Part shown: one piece after another, positions 43,634 through 52,601 of the stretch
Layout of the letters: the number at the start of each line of letters is the position of its first letter
How positions within the stretch are numbered: position 1 is the stretch's first letter
Assembly (NCBI GenBank): GCA_002742885.1
Contig: PDOO01000023.1
Span: forward strand, 124,001-188,000
DNA length: 64,000 nt
Direction: 5' to 3'
DNA from: Candidatus Cloacimonadota bacterium
GTDB taxonomy: Bacteria > Cloacimonadota > Cloacimonadia > Cloacimonadales > GCA-2742885
Made by a program: the position numbers and the translations under genes
The notes under the pieces: model-generated
The model's database searches: none
What the model was told of the DNA's origin: nothing
What the model saw: the letters and a program-made list of their open reading frames with translations, nothing else

Positions 43634-44956
43634 ATGTTGAGTTTGCTTAAGTTCAACGAAGAAAACGCGTCTGTTCGAGTATTTCATAATTTATTCCGAA
43701 CAATTGACATAACTTATTTTATCATGGTTAAATGCTCTTACGAAACAGCATTACCTGAAAAATTCGTAAATTCTCTGGAAAAAAAGACGGAAAAATTGAA
43801 GTCTTTAGACTGTGCGGAAACTTTTGATCAGATTAAAAGCTTTTTGGAAGAATATAAAAATATTGTTCCCGGTTTCGAGTATGCTTTTATCATTCAAACG
43901 GAAGGATATTTTCAAGCTGATTCCACGGAAGGATTTTCCATTTTGATAAAACATGTTTATCGCATCGTTGATTTAAGCGATTTTATCAAGTCGATTCGGA
44001 GAAAATTTAAAAAAAAATGTCCGGATCGACTTTATCCCCAACCGTTTAATTCTCTCTTTATAATAGTTGATTCATCTCGCAAAAAAAAGACTCGTCTTTT
44101 TCTCGGAAACAAATCTTTGTCAGATGAAAACACTGCTCTTTATCTTCGAAAAGACAACAAAAACTTTGCCTTATTCTCTTCTTCCGATGCTGAGTTGGGG
44201 TTGTTGAGCTATTTGACGGAAAAACCTCACAGAATTGCTTCCCTTTTAATTGTTTTTGCCGTTTTTACGGCTCTTGTTTATGCTTTTGCGGGAGGAAACA
44301 AATTAGAAGACGAGTTGAAAATTCAAACAGAAATCATTCAGGAAAGAATAAGAAATTTAGATATTGAAGAAATGGAAAAAATTTTGGACGTTAAACTTGA
44401 TCGTCTTTTTATGCCGGCGCGAGAAACGGCTTTGCGAAAAACTTATGAAATAAGCGTTCCGACTGCAATTACCCTTACTCCCGTATTTGACTCTAAAAAT
44501 ATTTATCTTGCTTCAGAGCAAAAAATATTTGTCTTCGATAAACGAAATCGCAACCTTGTTTGGCAAAAAAATTTCCGTAAAAATATAGTTGCAACGGAAA
44601 TACTTGACTTTAAAAGACTTCTGCTTTGTTTTGATGATGATACCGCATCGGCTGTGGAAAGGGACAGCGGTACTTTATTTTGGGAGACAAATTTTGAATC
44701 AGATAAAGAGAGACCTTCCGGATTAAAGCCCGGGCAAATAAGTTTGGAAATGGACAGAAGGCTTAACGGAAGTTTGATTCTTAATCCGTCGAAAAATAAA
44801 ATTAAAATAAAAACTATACTTGACGGAACCGATTTAACCGAGTTTTCCCCCGAAGAGGGAATTGATTTTATAAGTAAATTCGATTCATACGAAAAATCTT
44901 TGTATATTGCATCAGGCAAGAAATTGATTTGTTTGAAATTAGACGTTAATAATTAA
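43634..44956 (+). CDS. Membrane protein with PQQ-like beta-propeller segment, unknown
   Basis: 440 residues. The N-terminal 200 residues are soluble, mixed alpha/beta, with no recognised family. One membrane helix lies at about 205-223 (IASLLIVFAVFTALVYAFAGG), then a coiled-coil-like stretch (LEDELKIQTEIIQERIRNLDIEEMEK) and about 160 residues of PQQ-like blades (YLASEQKIFVFDKRNRNLVWQKNF; SGTLFWETNF; LYIASGKKLICLKLD). It begins 4 bp after the radical SAM gene and is 18 bp before dapA, so it belongs to the cluster. Two-sided topology suggests a sensor or assembly factor; no function assigned. Confidence 0.6.
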   Translation: MLSLLKFNEENASVRVFHNLFRTIDITYFIMVKCSYETALPEKFVNSLEKKTEKLKSLDCAETFDQIKSFLEEYKNIVPGFEYAFIIQTEGYFQADSTEGFSILIKHVYRIVDLSDFIKSIRRKFKKKCPDRLYPQPFNSLFIIVDSSRKKKTRLFLGNKSLSDENTALYLRKDNKNFALFSSSDAELGLLSYLTEKPHRIASLLIVFAVFTALVYAFAGGNKLEDELKIQTEIIQERIRNLDIEEMEKILDVKLDRLFMPARETALRKTYEISVPTAITLTPVFDSKNIYLASEQKIFVFDKRNRNLVWQKNFRKNIVATEILDFKRLLLCFDDDTASAVERDSGTLFWETNFESDKERPSGLKPGQISLEMDRRLNGSLILNPSKNKIKIKTILDGTDLTEFSPEEGIDFISKFDSYEKSLYIASGKKLICLKLDVNN

Positions 44957-44974
44957 AATATGAGGGATATCTTT

Positions 44975-45853
44975 ATGCTGCAAGGTTCATATACTGCTCT
45001 GGTTACGCCTTTTAAAAACGGTGAAATTGATTATTATGCTTTGGAAAAACTTATTGAATTTCAACTTGAAAATAAAACGGACGGAATTCTTTTATGCGGA
45101 ACAACGGCTGAATCTCCCGCTCTTGCCGGAGACGAAAAATGGCAGTTGATAAGATTTTGCATGAGAAAAATCGATAAAAAAGTACCCGTTATGATCGGAA
45201 CAGGAACGAATAATTTAAATTCAACCGTTGCTCAAACGCGACGAGCATTTGACGCAGGAGCAGATTCGGCTTTAGTGATAACCCCTTATTACAACAAGCC
45301 TACGCAAAACGGAATGAAAGAATATTTTTCTCGCATTGCCGAAAAAACTGAAATTCCTTTGGTTATCTACAATGTTCCCGGCAGAACAGGAGTTAATATT
45401 AATGCGGAAACGGTTGCTTGGCTCGCCTCGAATATTACATCGGTTAAGGCGGTAAAAGAAGCAAGCGGAAGTTTGACTCAGGCAAGTAAAATCATTAAGG
45501 AAACGGCAGATGACTTTACGCTTTTCTCGGGAGAAGATGCTCTTAATCTTCCGCTGATGGCTGTCGGAGCAAAAGGCTGTATTTCTGTTACTTCCAACAT
45601 TATCCCGGAAAAAGTCCATGATCTTATTAAATTATCTTTAGACGGAGATTTCGAAAAAGCCCGTAAAATTCATCATGAAATTGAAGACCTGAACGAAATC
45701 ATGTTTGTCGAAACCAACCCGATTCCCGTGAAAGAAGCTTTGGCTCTTATGGGGTACATTGAACCTTTGTTCAGAATGCCGCTTTGCAATCTTGCTGCCG
45801 AGAATAAAAAGAAATTAATAAACGTTTTGAAAGTTCATAATTTAATTAAATGA
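44975..45853 (+). CDS. dapA: 4-hydroxy-tetrahydrodipicolinate synthase
   Basis: 292 residues from ATG 44975, with GAGGG 8 bp upstream; a frame to ATG 44960 adds five residues across that site. Lysine/diaminopimelate pathway aldolase joining pyruvate and aspartate semialdehyde. GSYTALVTPF start, GTTAESPAL, ITPYYNKPTQNG, the catalytic Tyr in VIYNVPGRTG, the Schiff-base Lys in AVKEASGSL, and SGEDALNLPLMAVGAKGCISVTSN. Its stop overlaps the next start (ATGA at 45850-45853). Confidence 0.95.
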   Translation: MLQGSYTALVTPFKNGEIDYYALEKLIEFQLENKTDGILLCGTTAESPALAGDEKWQLIRFCMRKIDKKVPVMIGTGTNNLNSTVAQTRRAFDAGADSALVITPYYNKPTQNGMKEYFSRIAEKTEIPLVIYNVPGRTGVNINAETVAWLASNITSVKAVKEASGSLTQASKIIKETADDFTLFSGEDALNLPLMAVGAKGCISVTSNIIPEKVHDLIKLSLDGDFEKARKIHHEIEDLNEIMFVETNPIPVKEALALMGYIEPLFRMPLCNLAAENKKKLINVLKVHNLIK

Positions 45854-46236
45854 TTAAAATAAAAAAAAGTCTCTTTTGTCCGCGAGACAAGAAATTTGTC
45901 AGTATCTATGTTTGCGCATCCGGATGCAAGAATCGTTGCGAGCTTTATCGCGAATATGTTTCTTACGCCGTATTGCATCATTTTGTTCAAAAACACCCAG
46001 AATATGAAATAATTGGAGAAATTATGCCGGTTAAAAAAAATACAGCCTCCCCGAAAGATTCCGTGAAGAAATTTTGGATTTTGAAAGAAGAAGAAGGTAA
46101 AGACGAAAAAACCGTTACCGTTGTAACCGAAGACGAAATCATCAATAATCCTCTCGAATACATGAATGCCGAAATTTGGGATTGTCCGCCTTATAAATAT
46201 GAACTGACGGTTTCCCTGAAAAAAGTTAAGGTCTAA
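45850..46236 (+). CDS. Hypothetical cysteine-containing protein
   Basis: 128 residues, ATGA overlap with dapA. N-terminal cysteines in FCPRDKKFVSIYVCASGCKNRCELY (split as C10, C22, C26, C30) could bind metal. The remainder is soluble and ends DCPPYKYELTVSLKKVKV. No family recognised. Coupling to dapA suggests co-expression but gives no role. Confidence 0.55.
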   Translation: MIKIKKSLFCPRDKKFVSIYVCASGCKNRCELYREYVSYAVLHHFVQKHPEYEIIGEIMPVKKNTASPKDSVKKFWILKEEEGKDEKTVTVVTEDEIINNPLEYMNAEIWDCPPYKYELTVSLKKVKV

Positions 46237-46270
46237 GGTCTTTGATAATTAACCGTAAAATATAAATACA

Positions 46271-47767
46271 ATGAGATATTCGCATTTGGCTGAATGGGTA
46301 AAAGAAGCCCGAGAATTTGTTAAGAATACGAAAATTGTTCGTGAGTTTTTAAAATTCGAGAATTTATTTTGCCTTAAATTTAAGAAATCAAATCAAAATT
46401 TAATTATTCATTTGGATTCTAAATTCAGTTTTTGTTTTTTTGACGAAAGCAAAGATTTGCCGTTTGAAGAACATCCTCAATGCAAGATTGCAGATACTCA
46501 TCTGAGACAGGCAAAGTTAACGGATATCCGAATTGACGAAAACGACAGAATTATTACTTTAGAGTTCGGTAAATACAGTATTTACAACGAGAAAGTAACC
46601 TATTTGCTTATTCTGGAACTTTTACCTTATTATGCTAATATTATTTTGGCAAAAAAAGAAAAAAGCCCGGTTATTTTGGATTGCCTAAAAAAAATATCTT
46701 ATGCCGATAATCCTGAAAGACAGGTTTTGCCTGCGGATATTTACACGCCTCCGAAAGGAAAATTTATCCCTGAAAAAGAAGAAGTTATTTTCCCTCTTGC
46801 AATTTCTCCTAATAAAGAAGTAATATCTTCCGAAAACGGATTTAACTCCGTGAACGAACTTTTTGCTGACTTTCTCCGTAATTCTGTTTTTATGGAAAAA
46901 CGAGATCGAATTATAGAAGAAAAAGAAAAATCAATTCTCAAAAAAATCAAGAAAAAGCAAAATAAAATCGAAAAACTGCAAATAGAATTGAAAGAAGCCG
47001 GCAAAGAAGAAGATTTTAAGAGAAAAGCAGAACTTTTGAAAGCTAATTACCGATTATTAAAACCGGGATTAAAGGAATTGGAAGTTATTAATTACTATTC
47101 GGAAAATGCGGAAAAAATAATCTTGAAATTACATCCCGACAAATCTCCTCAAAAAAATCTTGAAATATTTTTTAAAAAGTATCGAAAAGCAAGAGACGGT
47201 AAAAAACATATTAAGATTCAAATAGAAAAAGCTATTGAGGAAAAGGAAGAATATGAACAGGAAATTTTCTTCATAAAAGAAATCGAATCTTATATCGAAG
47301 CCAAAAAACTGCTTAAAAAAAACTTTGCGAAAAACAGGAAAACGAAGAGTCCGGGTTATCGAAAACTGAGGGTTTCGGAGGATTGGGAAATTTTTATAGG
47401 ACGAACCTCATCCGAAAACGATAAGCTTACCAATCATTTTGCCCAAAACGACGATTGGTGGTTTCATACCAGAGTGTTCCGGGGTACTCACGTTATTTTA
47501 AGAAATTACAAAAAACGTAATTTGCCCGTTAATTTAAGAAATTTGTGTTGCGGAATTGCGGCTTATTACAGTAAAGCCAAAAGCTCTTCCAATGTTCCGG
47601 TGGATTATACGCAAATACGCTATGTCAGGAAACCTCGCGGAAGCGCTCCCGGATATGTTGTTTACTCCAATCAAAAAACCTTTTACGCTTCTCCTTTAAG
47701 CGTAAGACAAGCCGCTTTGATAATAAACTCAAAAGAATATTCTTCGGAAGAAGATAATAAGGAATAG
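46271..47767 (+). CDS. rqcH: NFACT-family ribosome quality-control protein RqcH-like
   Basis: 498 residues, somewhat shorter than typical RqcH. N-terminal NFACT-N-like domain (about 1-175; HLRQAKLTDIRID, LTFELGK-type segment), a long coiled coil (about 215-345, SILKKIKKKQNKIEKLQIELKEAG), and a C-terminal NFACT-R domain (about 365-480: GRTSSENDKLTNHFAQ, DDWWFHTRVFRGTHVILR, YTQIRYVRKPRGSAPGYVVYSNQKTF). It binds stalled large ribosomal subunits and recruits tRNA-Ala to add alanine tails in characterised bacteria. Also described as a fibronectin-binding protein homologue; the quality-control role is the better supported one. Confidence 0.85.
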   Translation: MRYSHLAEWVKEAREFVKNTKIVREFLKFENLFCLKFKKSNQNLIIHLDSKFSFCFFDESKDLPFEEHPQCKIADTHLRQAKLTDIRIDENDRIITLEFGKYSIYNEKVTYLLILELLPYYANIILAKKEKSPVILDCLKKISYADNPERQVLPADIYTPPKGKFIPEKEEVIFPLAISPNKEVISSENGFNSVNELFADFLRNSVFMEKRDRIIEEKEKSILKKIKKKQNKIEKLQIELKEAGKEEDFKRKAELLKANYRLLKPGLKELEVINYYSENAEKIILKLHPDKSPQKNLEIFFKKYRKARDGKKHIKIQIEKAIEEKEEYEQEIFFIKEIESYIEAKKLLKKNFAKNRKTKSPGYRKLRVSEDWEIFIGRTSSENDKLTNHFAQNDDWWFHTRVFRGTHVILRNYKKRNLPVNLRNLCCGIAAYYSKAKSSSNVPVDYTQIRYVRKPRGSAPGYVVYSNQKTFYASPLSVRQAALIINSKEYSSEEDNKE

Positions 47768-47989
47768 AAACAACTTCTTAAAATAAATTATTTTATTGTC
47801 TTCGTTAATCATTTTTTCTTTTGCTCATTACTTTTTTCTCATCTTCAAAAATACTTCTGAGCGTAAATCGTTCAAAGCTTAAATGCAGGTTGACAAATAT
47901 AAATTTATAAAGCGTTTGGCTCATCTGATTGAAGTTGATAATTTTCATATATTATTTAAATTCTAAAAAAATAAAACAAGGCTGGAAAA

Positions 47990-49189
47990 ATGACGTTACA
48001 AGAAAAACTTGAGATTATAAAAAAAGGTGTTGAAGAAATTATTCCCGAAGAAGAATTAATAAAAAAATTAAAAAAATCGGAAGAAACCGGAAAACCGTTG
48101 AGAATTAAATACGGTATTGATCCGACCGGTTACGATGTTCATATCGGACATTTGGTTCCGATAAGAAAAATGCGCGAATTTCAGGATATGGGGCATATTG
48201 GCGTAATCATCATCGGTGATTTTACGGCTCAAATAGGAGATCCGACCGGCAGAGACGATTCCCGACCTCCGCTTACTCCCGAACAGGTTAAAGCCAATGC
48301 CGAAAAATATATGGAACAACTTTTTACCGTGCTTGATCCAGAAAAAACCGAAATCAGATTGCAATCCGAGTGGTTTGAAAAGATGGGGATGTCAACAGTA
48401 TTGAATTTACTTGGGAAATTTACTTTGGCAAAATTTATGTCTCACGATACTTTCCGCAAACGTTACGAATCCGGACACTCTATAGGAATGCACGAAATTA
48501 TGTATCCTGTTTTGCAGGCTTATGATTCCGTAGCTGTTGAAGCCGATATTGAGCTGGGAGCTACGGAACAAAAATTCAATATTTTATGCGGACGGGACAT
48601 GTTGAAACATTTTGACAAAGAAGAGCAGGTTGCCGTACTTTCTCCTATCTTAATCGGAACTGACGGAGTTGAAAAAATGAGTAAATCGAAAAACAATTAC
48701 ATTGCCGTTTTTGATTCTCCTAAAGATAAATACGGTAAAGTTATGTCGATTCCGGACAATATTATCATAAATTATTTCAAATACGCCACCCCTTTGACTG
48801 TCGCTGAAATTAAAGCTGCGGAAGAAGAATTGAAGGAAGGAAAAACCAATCCTAAGATTATTAAACAAAGATTGGCTCGAGAAATAGTTAAGCTTTATCA
48901 CGGCGAAAAAGTTGCCGAAGAAGCCGAAAACGAGTTCAACAGAATTTTCAGCCAGGGCAATATTCCGGCTGATATTCCCGAGTTTAGACTTACGGAATCC
49001 TGCCGTTTGATAGATATAATGGTTAAAAATTCCATGTGCAAAACAAACGGAGAAGCCAGACGCATGATTCGTCAAAATGCCGTTAAAATAGATGACGTAA
49101 AAGTTGATGACGAAAATCTTGAAATTTTACCTGAAAAAGAATTTATTCTCAAAGTCGGAAAACGCAGATTTTTGAAAGTGTCGGTTTAA
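47990..49189 (+). CDS. tyrS: Tyrosyl-tRNA synthetase
   Basis: 399 residues, the TyrZ-like subgroup. Class I signatures HIGH at 51-54 (YDVHIGHLVP) and KMSKS at about 230-234 (GVEKMSKSKNN). An S4 RNA-binding domain lies at about 335-399 (MCKTNGEARRMIRQNAVKIDDVKV). Activates tyrosine and charges tRNA-Tyr. Its stop is 1 bp before the site-2 protease start. The 222-bp upstream gap holds TTGACA at 47890 but no good -10. Confidence 0.97.
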   Translation: MTLQEKLEIIKKGVEEIIPEEELIKKLKKSEETGKPLRIKYGIDPTGYDVHIGHLVPIRKMREFQDMGHIGVIIIGDFTAQIGDPTGRDDSRPPLTPEQVKANAEKYMEQLFTVLDPEKTEIRLQSEWFEKMGMSTVLNLLGKFTLAKFMSHDTFRKRYESGHSIGMHEIMYPVLQAYDSVAVEADIELGATEQKFNILCGRDMLKHFDKEEQVAVLSPILIGTDGVEKMSKSKNNYIAVFDSPKDKYGKVMSIPDNIIINYFKYATPLTVAEIKAAEEELKEGKTNPKIIKQRLAREIVKLYHGEKVAEEAENEFNRIFSQGNIPADIPEFRLTESCRLIDIMVKNSMCKTNGEARRMIRQNAVKIDDVKVDDENLEILPEKEFILKVGKRRFLKVSV

Positions 49190-49190
49190 A

Positions 49191-49820
49191 ATGTTTTTGC
49201 AATACCTGATCCTTGCTCCTATTTTGATAATCTCTTTATCCGTTCATGAGCTTTCTCACGGTATTACTGCTTATTGGCTGGGAGACGATACGGCAAAACG
49301 CGCCGGAAGATTGACTTTGAATCCTTTGGCTCATATTGATTGGCTGGGATTGATTGCTTTGTTTATTGTCCATATCGGTTGGGCAAAGCCGGTACCGATA
49401 AATCCTTATAACTTTAAAAATTATAAACGAGATACGGCAATTACGGCAGCTGCCGGTCCCGTTTCTAACTTTATTATGGCAGTGTTTGCTTCTTTATTGC
49501 TTCGCTTTATCTTAAATTACGGAATGTCGGTAAATGTATTGATTTTTGCCCAAATTTTAAAATTAACCGTTTTTTATAATCTGGCGTTGGGATTATTTAA
49601 TTTAATTCCGTTTCCGCCCTTGGACGGTTCAAAAATTATCGGAGGATTTTTATCTCATCGAGCTTATGCCGCTTACACGGCTCAGGAAAAAAAAGGAATG
49701 CAGATATTTATGATTATTATGATGCTTTCTTGGATGTTTCATTGGAATCTTATCGGTTCCTTTATTGATAAGCCTTTACATTTTCTTTTGAAATTGCTTA
49801 TCGGAAATATTCCCCTGTAA
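49191..49820 (+). CDS. Site-2 protease family membrane metalloprotease
   Basis: 209 residues. Zinc motif HExxH in SVHELSHGITAYWLGDD (H19, E20, H23), and the third ligand in NLIPFPPLDGSKII (Asp at about 144). Four or so membrane helices: about 4-22, 50-65, 85-105, 115-140. This is the short S2P/M50 group that lacks a PDZ domain (like rhomboid-sized YwhC proteins). Intramembrane cleavage of an unknown substrate; anti-sigma proteins are typical substrates of larger S2Ps, so the cassettes at 5.1 and 38.1 kb are possible but unproven targets. Sandwiched between tyrS and glnA. Confidence 0.85.
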   Translation: MFLQYLILAPILIISLSVHELSHGITAYWLGDDTAKRAGRLTLNPLAHIDWLGLIALFIVHIGWAKPVPINPYNFKNYKRDTAITAAAGPVSNFIMAVFASLLLRFILNYGMSVNVLIFAQILKLTVFYNLALGLFNLIPFPPLDGSKIIGGFLSHRAYAAYTAQEKKGMQIFMIIMMLSWMFHWNLIGSFIDKPLHFLLKLLIGNIPL

Positions 49821-49858
49821 AATTAACGTGAAAATAAAATAAATAATTTGGAGGAATT

Positions 49859-51283
49859 ATGACTGTTAATGACGTTAAAGAAATGATTGAAGAGCATGAC
49901 GTTAAATGCATTGATTTGAAGTATCTTGATCTCAGCGGAAGAACTTACCACATATCTTTTCCCGCCAGAAGACTTGATTACGTTATGGAAAACGGAATCT
50001 CTTTTGACGGTTCCAGTATTCCCGGCATGAAATCGGTTGAATCAGGAGACATGGTATTGCTTCCGGATTTGGATACTGCAATCTTGGATCCGTTTTCAAA
50101 TCATTCTCAAATCAGAATGCTTGCCTATATCTGCAGTGCAGATACTCGAATAGGCGCGGCTAAAGATCCGAGAAGCGTTGCTCGCAGAGCTCAAAAATTC
50201 ATGGAAGAAACCGGTGTTGCCGATCAGTCTTTATGGATTCCCGAATTTGAATTTTACCTTTTTGACGAAGCCGAATATTCAAACGGAAAATATCATGCCG
50301 GATTTAATTTTACTTCCTCACAGGATAAGAGTAACTTGCCTGCCGATTACGAAGATACAGACGGTTTGGCTCAGGATTTCAAAAAAGGTTATCACATGGA
50401 TACGCCTTTTGACAAGTATGCCGATGTACGCGAAGAAATGGTTCAGCTTATCGAAGAAATGGGTTGTCCGGTTCGTTACCATCATCACGAAGTAGGATTA
50501 TCTTCTCAGCAGGAAATAGAAACCGAACCGGTTGATTTTCGCCAAATTGCCGATTATTCCGTTTATATAAAAGATATTATCAGAAAATGCGCTTTGGAAA
50601 GCGGATTGACCGTAACCATGATGCCGAAACCTCTTTACAATGAACCCGGAAACGGAATGCATTTCCATATTCAATTGAGAAAAGACGGTAAAAATGTGAT
50701 GTACAAAAAAGGTAATTATGCGGATCTTTCTGATATTGCATTGTATTTCATAGGCGGAATTTTAAAACACGGAGCTTCCGTTTGCGCCTTTACTAACGGA
50801 TCAACAAATTCATTTAAACGTCTTCTTCCCGGATTTGAAGCTCCTACCCAATTATTCTTCGGTTTGGCAAACAGAAGCGCTTGTATCCGCATTCCTAAAT
50901 ATGCCACAAGCGAAGAAGCAAAACGCATAGAGTTTAGAACAGGAGACGCAACCTGCAATCCTTATTTGGCAATGAGCGCCTTGATTATGGCAGGTCTGGA
51001 CGGTATCAAAAACAAAATTATGCCGACTCCGGAAAACGGTTACGGACCTTTTGACGACAATGTTTTTGCCTGGTCAGACGAGAAAAAACAACAACTCCAT
51101 GCCATCCCTTCAAATTTGGAAGGAGCATTAAAAGCTTTGAAAGAAGATCATGAATATCTTTTGGAAGGCGGAGTTTTCAATAAAGAATTAATCGAAAGCT
51201 GGATTGACGAAAAAATGAAAGAAGTAAATGCCGTAAATAACAGACCGCATCCGTTTGAAATGGATCTTTATTATAATTTATAG
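49859..51283 (+). CDS. glnA: Glutamine synthetase type I
   Basis: 474 residues. ATP-dependent ammonia assimilation. Grasp domain then catalytic motifs: FDGSSIPGMKSVESGDM (50-66), PEFEFYLF, HHHEVGLSSQQEIE, GNGMHFHIQLR, PGFEAPTQLFFGLANRSACIRIP, and the C-terminus RPHPFEMDLYYNL. In the stretch equivalent to the adenylylation loop of enterobacterial GS (NLYDLPP), this protein reads DNVFAWS, with Phe403 where the modified tyrosine would be, so adenylylation control seems absent. Ribosome site TTGGAGG. A terminator follows at 51323. Confidence 0.95.
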   Translation: MTVNDVKEMIEEHDVKCIDLKYLDLSGRTYHISFPARRLDYVMENGISFDGSSIPGMKSVESGDMVLLPDLDTAILDPFSNHSQIRMLAYICSADTRIGAAKDPRSVARRAQKFMEETGVADQSLWIPEFEFYLFDEAEYSNGKYHAGFNFTSSQDKSNLPADYEDTDGLAQDFKKGYHMDTPFDKYADVREEMVQLIEEMGCPVRYHHHEVGLSSQQEIETEPVDFRQIADYSVYIKDIIRKCALESGLTVTMMPKPLYNEPGNGMHFHIQLRKDGKNVMYKKGNYADLSDIALYFIGGILKHGASVCAFTNGSTNSFKRLLPGFEAPTQLFFGLANRSACIRIPKYATSEEAKRIEFRTGDATCNPYLAMSALIMAGLDGIKNKIMPTPENGYGPFDDNVFAWSDEKKQQLHAIPSNLEGALKALKEDHEYLLEGGVFNKELIESWIDEKMKEVNAVNNRPHPFEMDLYYNL

Positions 51284-51322
51284 GCAATAATATTTTTTGC
51301 GCTCGACTAACAATTCGGGCTT

Positions 51323-51356
51323 AAAGCGCAACAGTTTATTCTGCTGCGCTTTTTTC
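51323..51356 (+). terminator. Terminator after glnA
   Basis: AAAGCGCAACAG (51323-51334) pairs with CTGCTGCGCTTT (51341-51352) with one A-C mismatch, followed by T residues. Confidence 0.8.
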
Positions 51357-51420
51357 TTATTCTGATCTGCTATAAAACTTTTTTGATAATTAATTTTGAA
51401 TCAAATTTTAAAGTATATAT

Positions 51421-51549
51421 CGGATATTTTTCTTGTTTCGTTCTCTTGGGGATACAAAAGAATGAAAAACATCGTTAGATTACAGTATTTAAAATAAATA
51501 TCGCATTGCTTTTAAACCGGTGCTCCTCCGAATGCCTGTAATTTTAATC
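51421..51549 (-). repeat. Dispersed repeat, partial copy D (left of Rpn gene)
   Basis: On the minus strand this reads like the first 120 bp of copy A: ATTCGGAGGAGCACCGGTTT, then GATATTTATTTTAAATACTG, AATCTAACGATGTTTTTCAT and GAACGAAACAAGAAA. It stops there, lacking the rest of the unit. Its right boundary GCCTGTAATTTTAATC (51534-51549) resembles GCCGGGAATTTTAGCC (52615-52630) at the edge of copy C, 12 of 16 positions identical. The gap 51284-51613 otherwise contains only the glnA terminator. Confidence 0.85.
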
Positions 51550-51613
51550 TTGACAATATTTTTGTTTCCGTTAACGGTAAGTTAATTAAGGCAATAAACT
51601 TCGGGAGTATGAA

Positions 51614-52498
51614 ATGGCGGAAAGAAAACCAAAATACATTCATCCTTTTACGGATTACGGTTTTAAAAGGATTTTCGGAGAAGAACCGAATAAAAATCTT
51701 CTTTTGGATTTTTTGAACGAACTTTTGAAAGACAAAGAGGGCGAAATAAAAGAAATTTCCTATCTTCCGAATGAGAACTTGCCTCTTCAAGTCGGAGACA
51801 GAAAATCAATTTTTGATATTTATTGCACGAATGAAAGAGGAGAAAAGTTTATCGTGGAAATGCAAAAAGCCGAACATAAATATTTTAAGGATCGAACTGT
51901 TTATTATTCGACTTTTCCGATTCAGGAGCAGGCAAAAAATCAGGGAGCGAAATGGAATTTTCGCTTAAAATCGGTTTACACGATAGGGATATTGGATTTT
52001 ACTTTTAAAGAAAGCGATCCTGATAAATATCTGCATGAAGTAAAGCTTACCGAGCAGGAGACCAAAGAAGTTTTTTACGATAAATTAACTTATATTTACC
52101 TTGAGATGCCCAAGTTTACCAAAACAATAGACGAACTTGAAACCCGTTTCGACAAATGGATGTATATTCTGAAAAATCTTCCCGTTTTGGACAGAATCCC
52201 TCCTAAATTGAAAGAAAAAATATTTCTGCAATTGTTCAAAACTGCCGAAATAGCGCAACTTACATCCAAAGAATATAAAAACTATGAGGTCAGCATCAAT
52301 ATTTATCGCGATTTGCTGAACATAAAAGATACCGCCAAAGAAAAAGGACGAAGACAGGGAAAAAAAGAAGGTATCAAAATCGGCATGGAAAAAGAAAAAA
52401 TTAAAATTGCCGAAAAAATGCTTTTAAAAGGAATTGATATTCAATTAATTGTTGAAATGACCGGTTTATCCGAAGAAGAAATCAAGAAATTGCAATAA
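51614..52498 (+). CDS. Rpn/PDDEXK_2-family nuclease (recombination-promoting, 'transposase_31' type)
   Basis: 294 residues, the usual Rpn size. Start supported by GGGAG 6 bp upstream. N-terminal family hallmark HPFTDYGFKRIFGEEPNKNLLLDFLN (10-35). PD-(D/E)xK active site: D68 (SIFDIYC), E82 and Q84 (FIVEMQK). A central helical region has YIYLEMPKF, and the C-terminus is a Lys/Glu-rich coiled coil (KEKGRRQGKKEGIKIGMEKEKIK) ending in a short helix-turn-helix-like segment (LKGIDIQLIVEMTGLSEEEI). Rpn proteins cut DNA and promote RecA-independent transfer or act in phage defence. It is bracketed by copies D and C of a dispersed repeat, suggesting mobility. Confidence 0.85.
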   Translation: MAERKPKYIHPFTDYGFKRIFGEEPNKNLLLDFLNELLKDKEGEIKEISYLPNENLPLQVGDRKSIFDIYCTNERGEKFIVEMQKAEHKYFKDRTVYYSTFPIQEQAKNQGAKWNFRLKSVYTIGILDFTFKESDPDKYLHEVKLTEQETKEVFYDKLTYIYLEMPKFTKTIDELETRFDKWMYILKNLPVLDRIPPKLKEKIFLQLFKTAEIAQLTSKEYKNYEVSINIYRDLLNIKDTAKEKGRRQGKKEGIKIGMEKEKIKIAEKMLLKGIDIQLIVEMTGLSEEEIKKLQ

Positions 52499-52530
52499 AT
52501 TTATTTTGTTTAGCAGTAAATCATATTTCA

Positions 52531-52555
52531 AATCCCCGGCAAAAAGTCGGGGATT
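52531..52555 (+). terminator. Terminator after Rpn gene
   Basis: AATCCCCGGC (52531-52540) pairs with GTCGGGGATT (52546-52555) around AAAAA, followed by CTTTATTTT. Almost the same hairpin occurs in reverse orientation at 52892-52923. Confidence 0.75.
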
Positions 52556-52601
52556 CTTTATTTTCCCTTATTATTGCGCCTTTTTCTCTTTTTTTATTAC
52601 A

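Noticed and set aside
47890-47940. Promoter of tyrS with TTGACA at 47890
   Set aside because: No acceptable -10 hexamer at 16-18 bp spacing.
51512-51790. 92-codon minus-strand frame
   Set aside because: Overlaps repeat copy D and the start of the Rpn gene on the other strand; no ribosome site.
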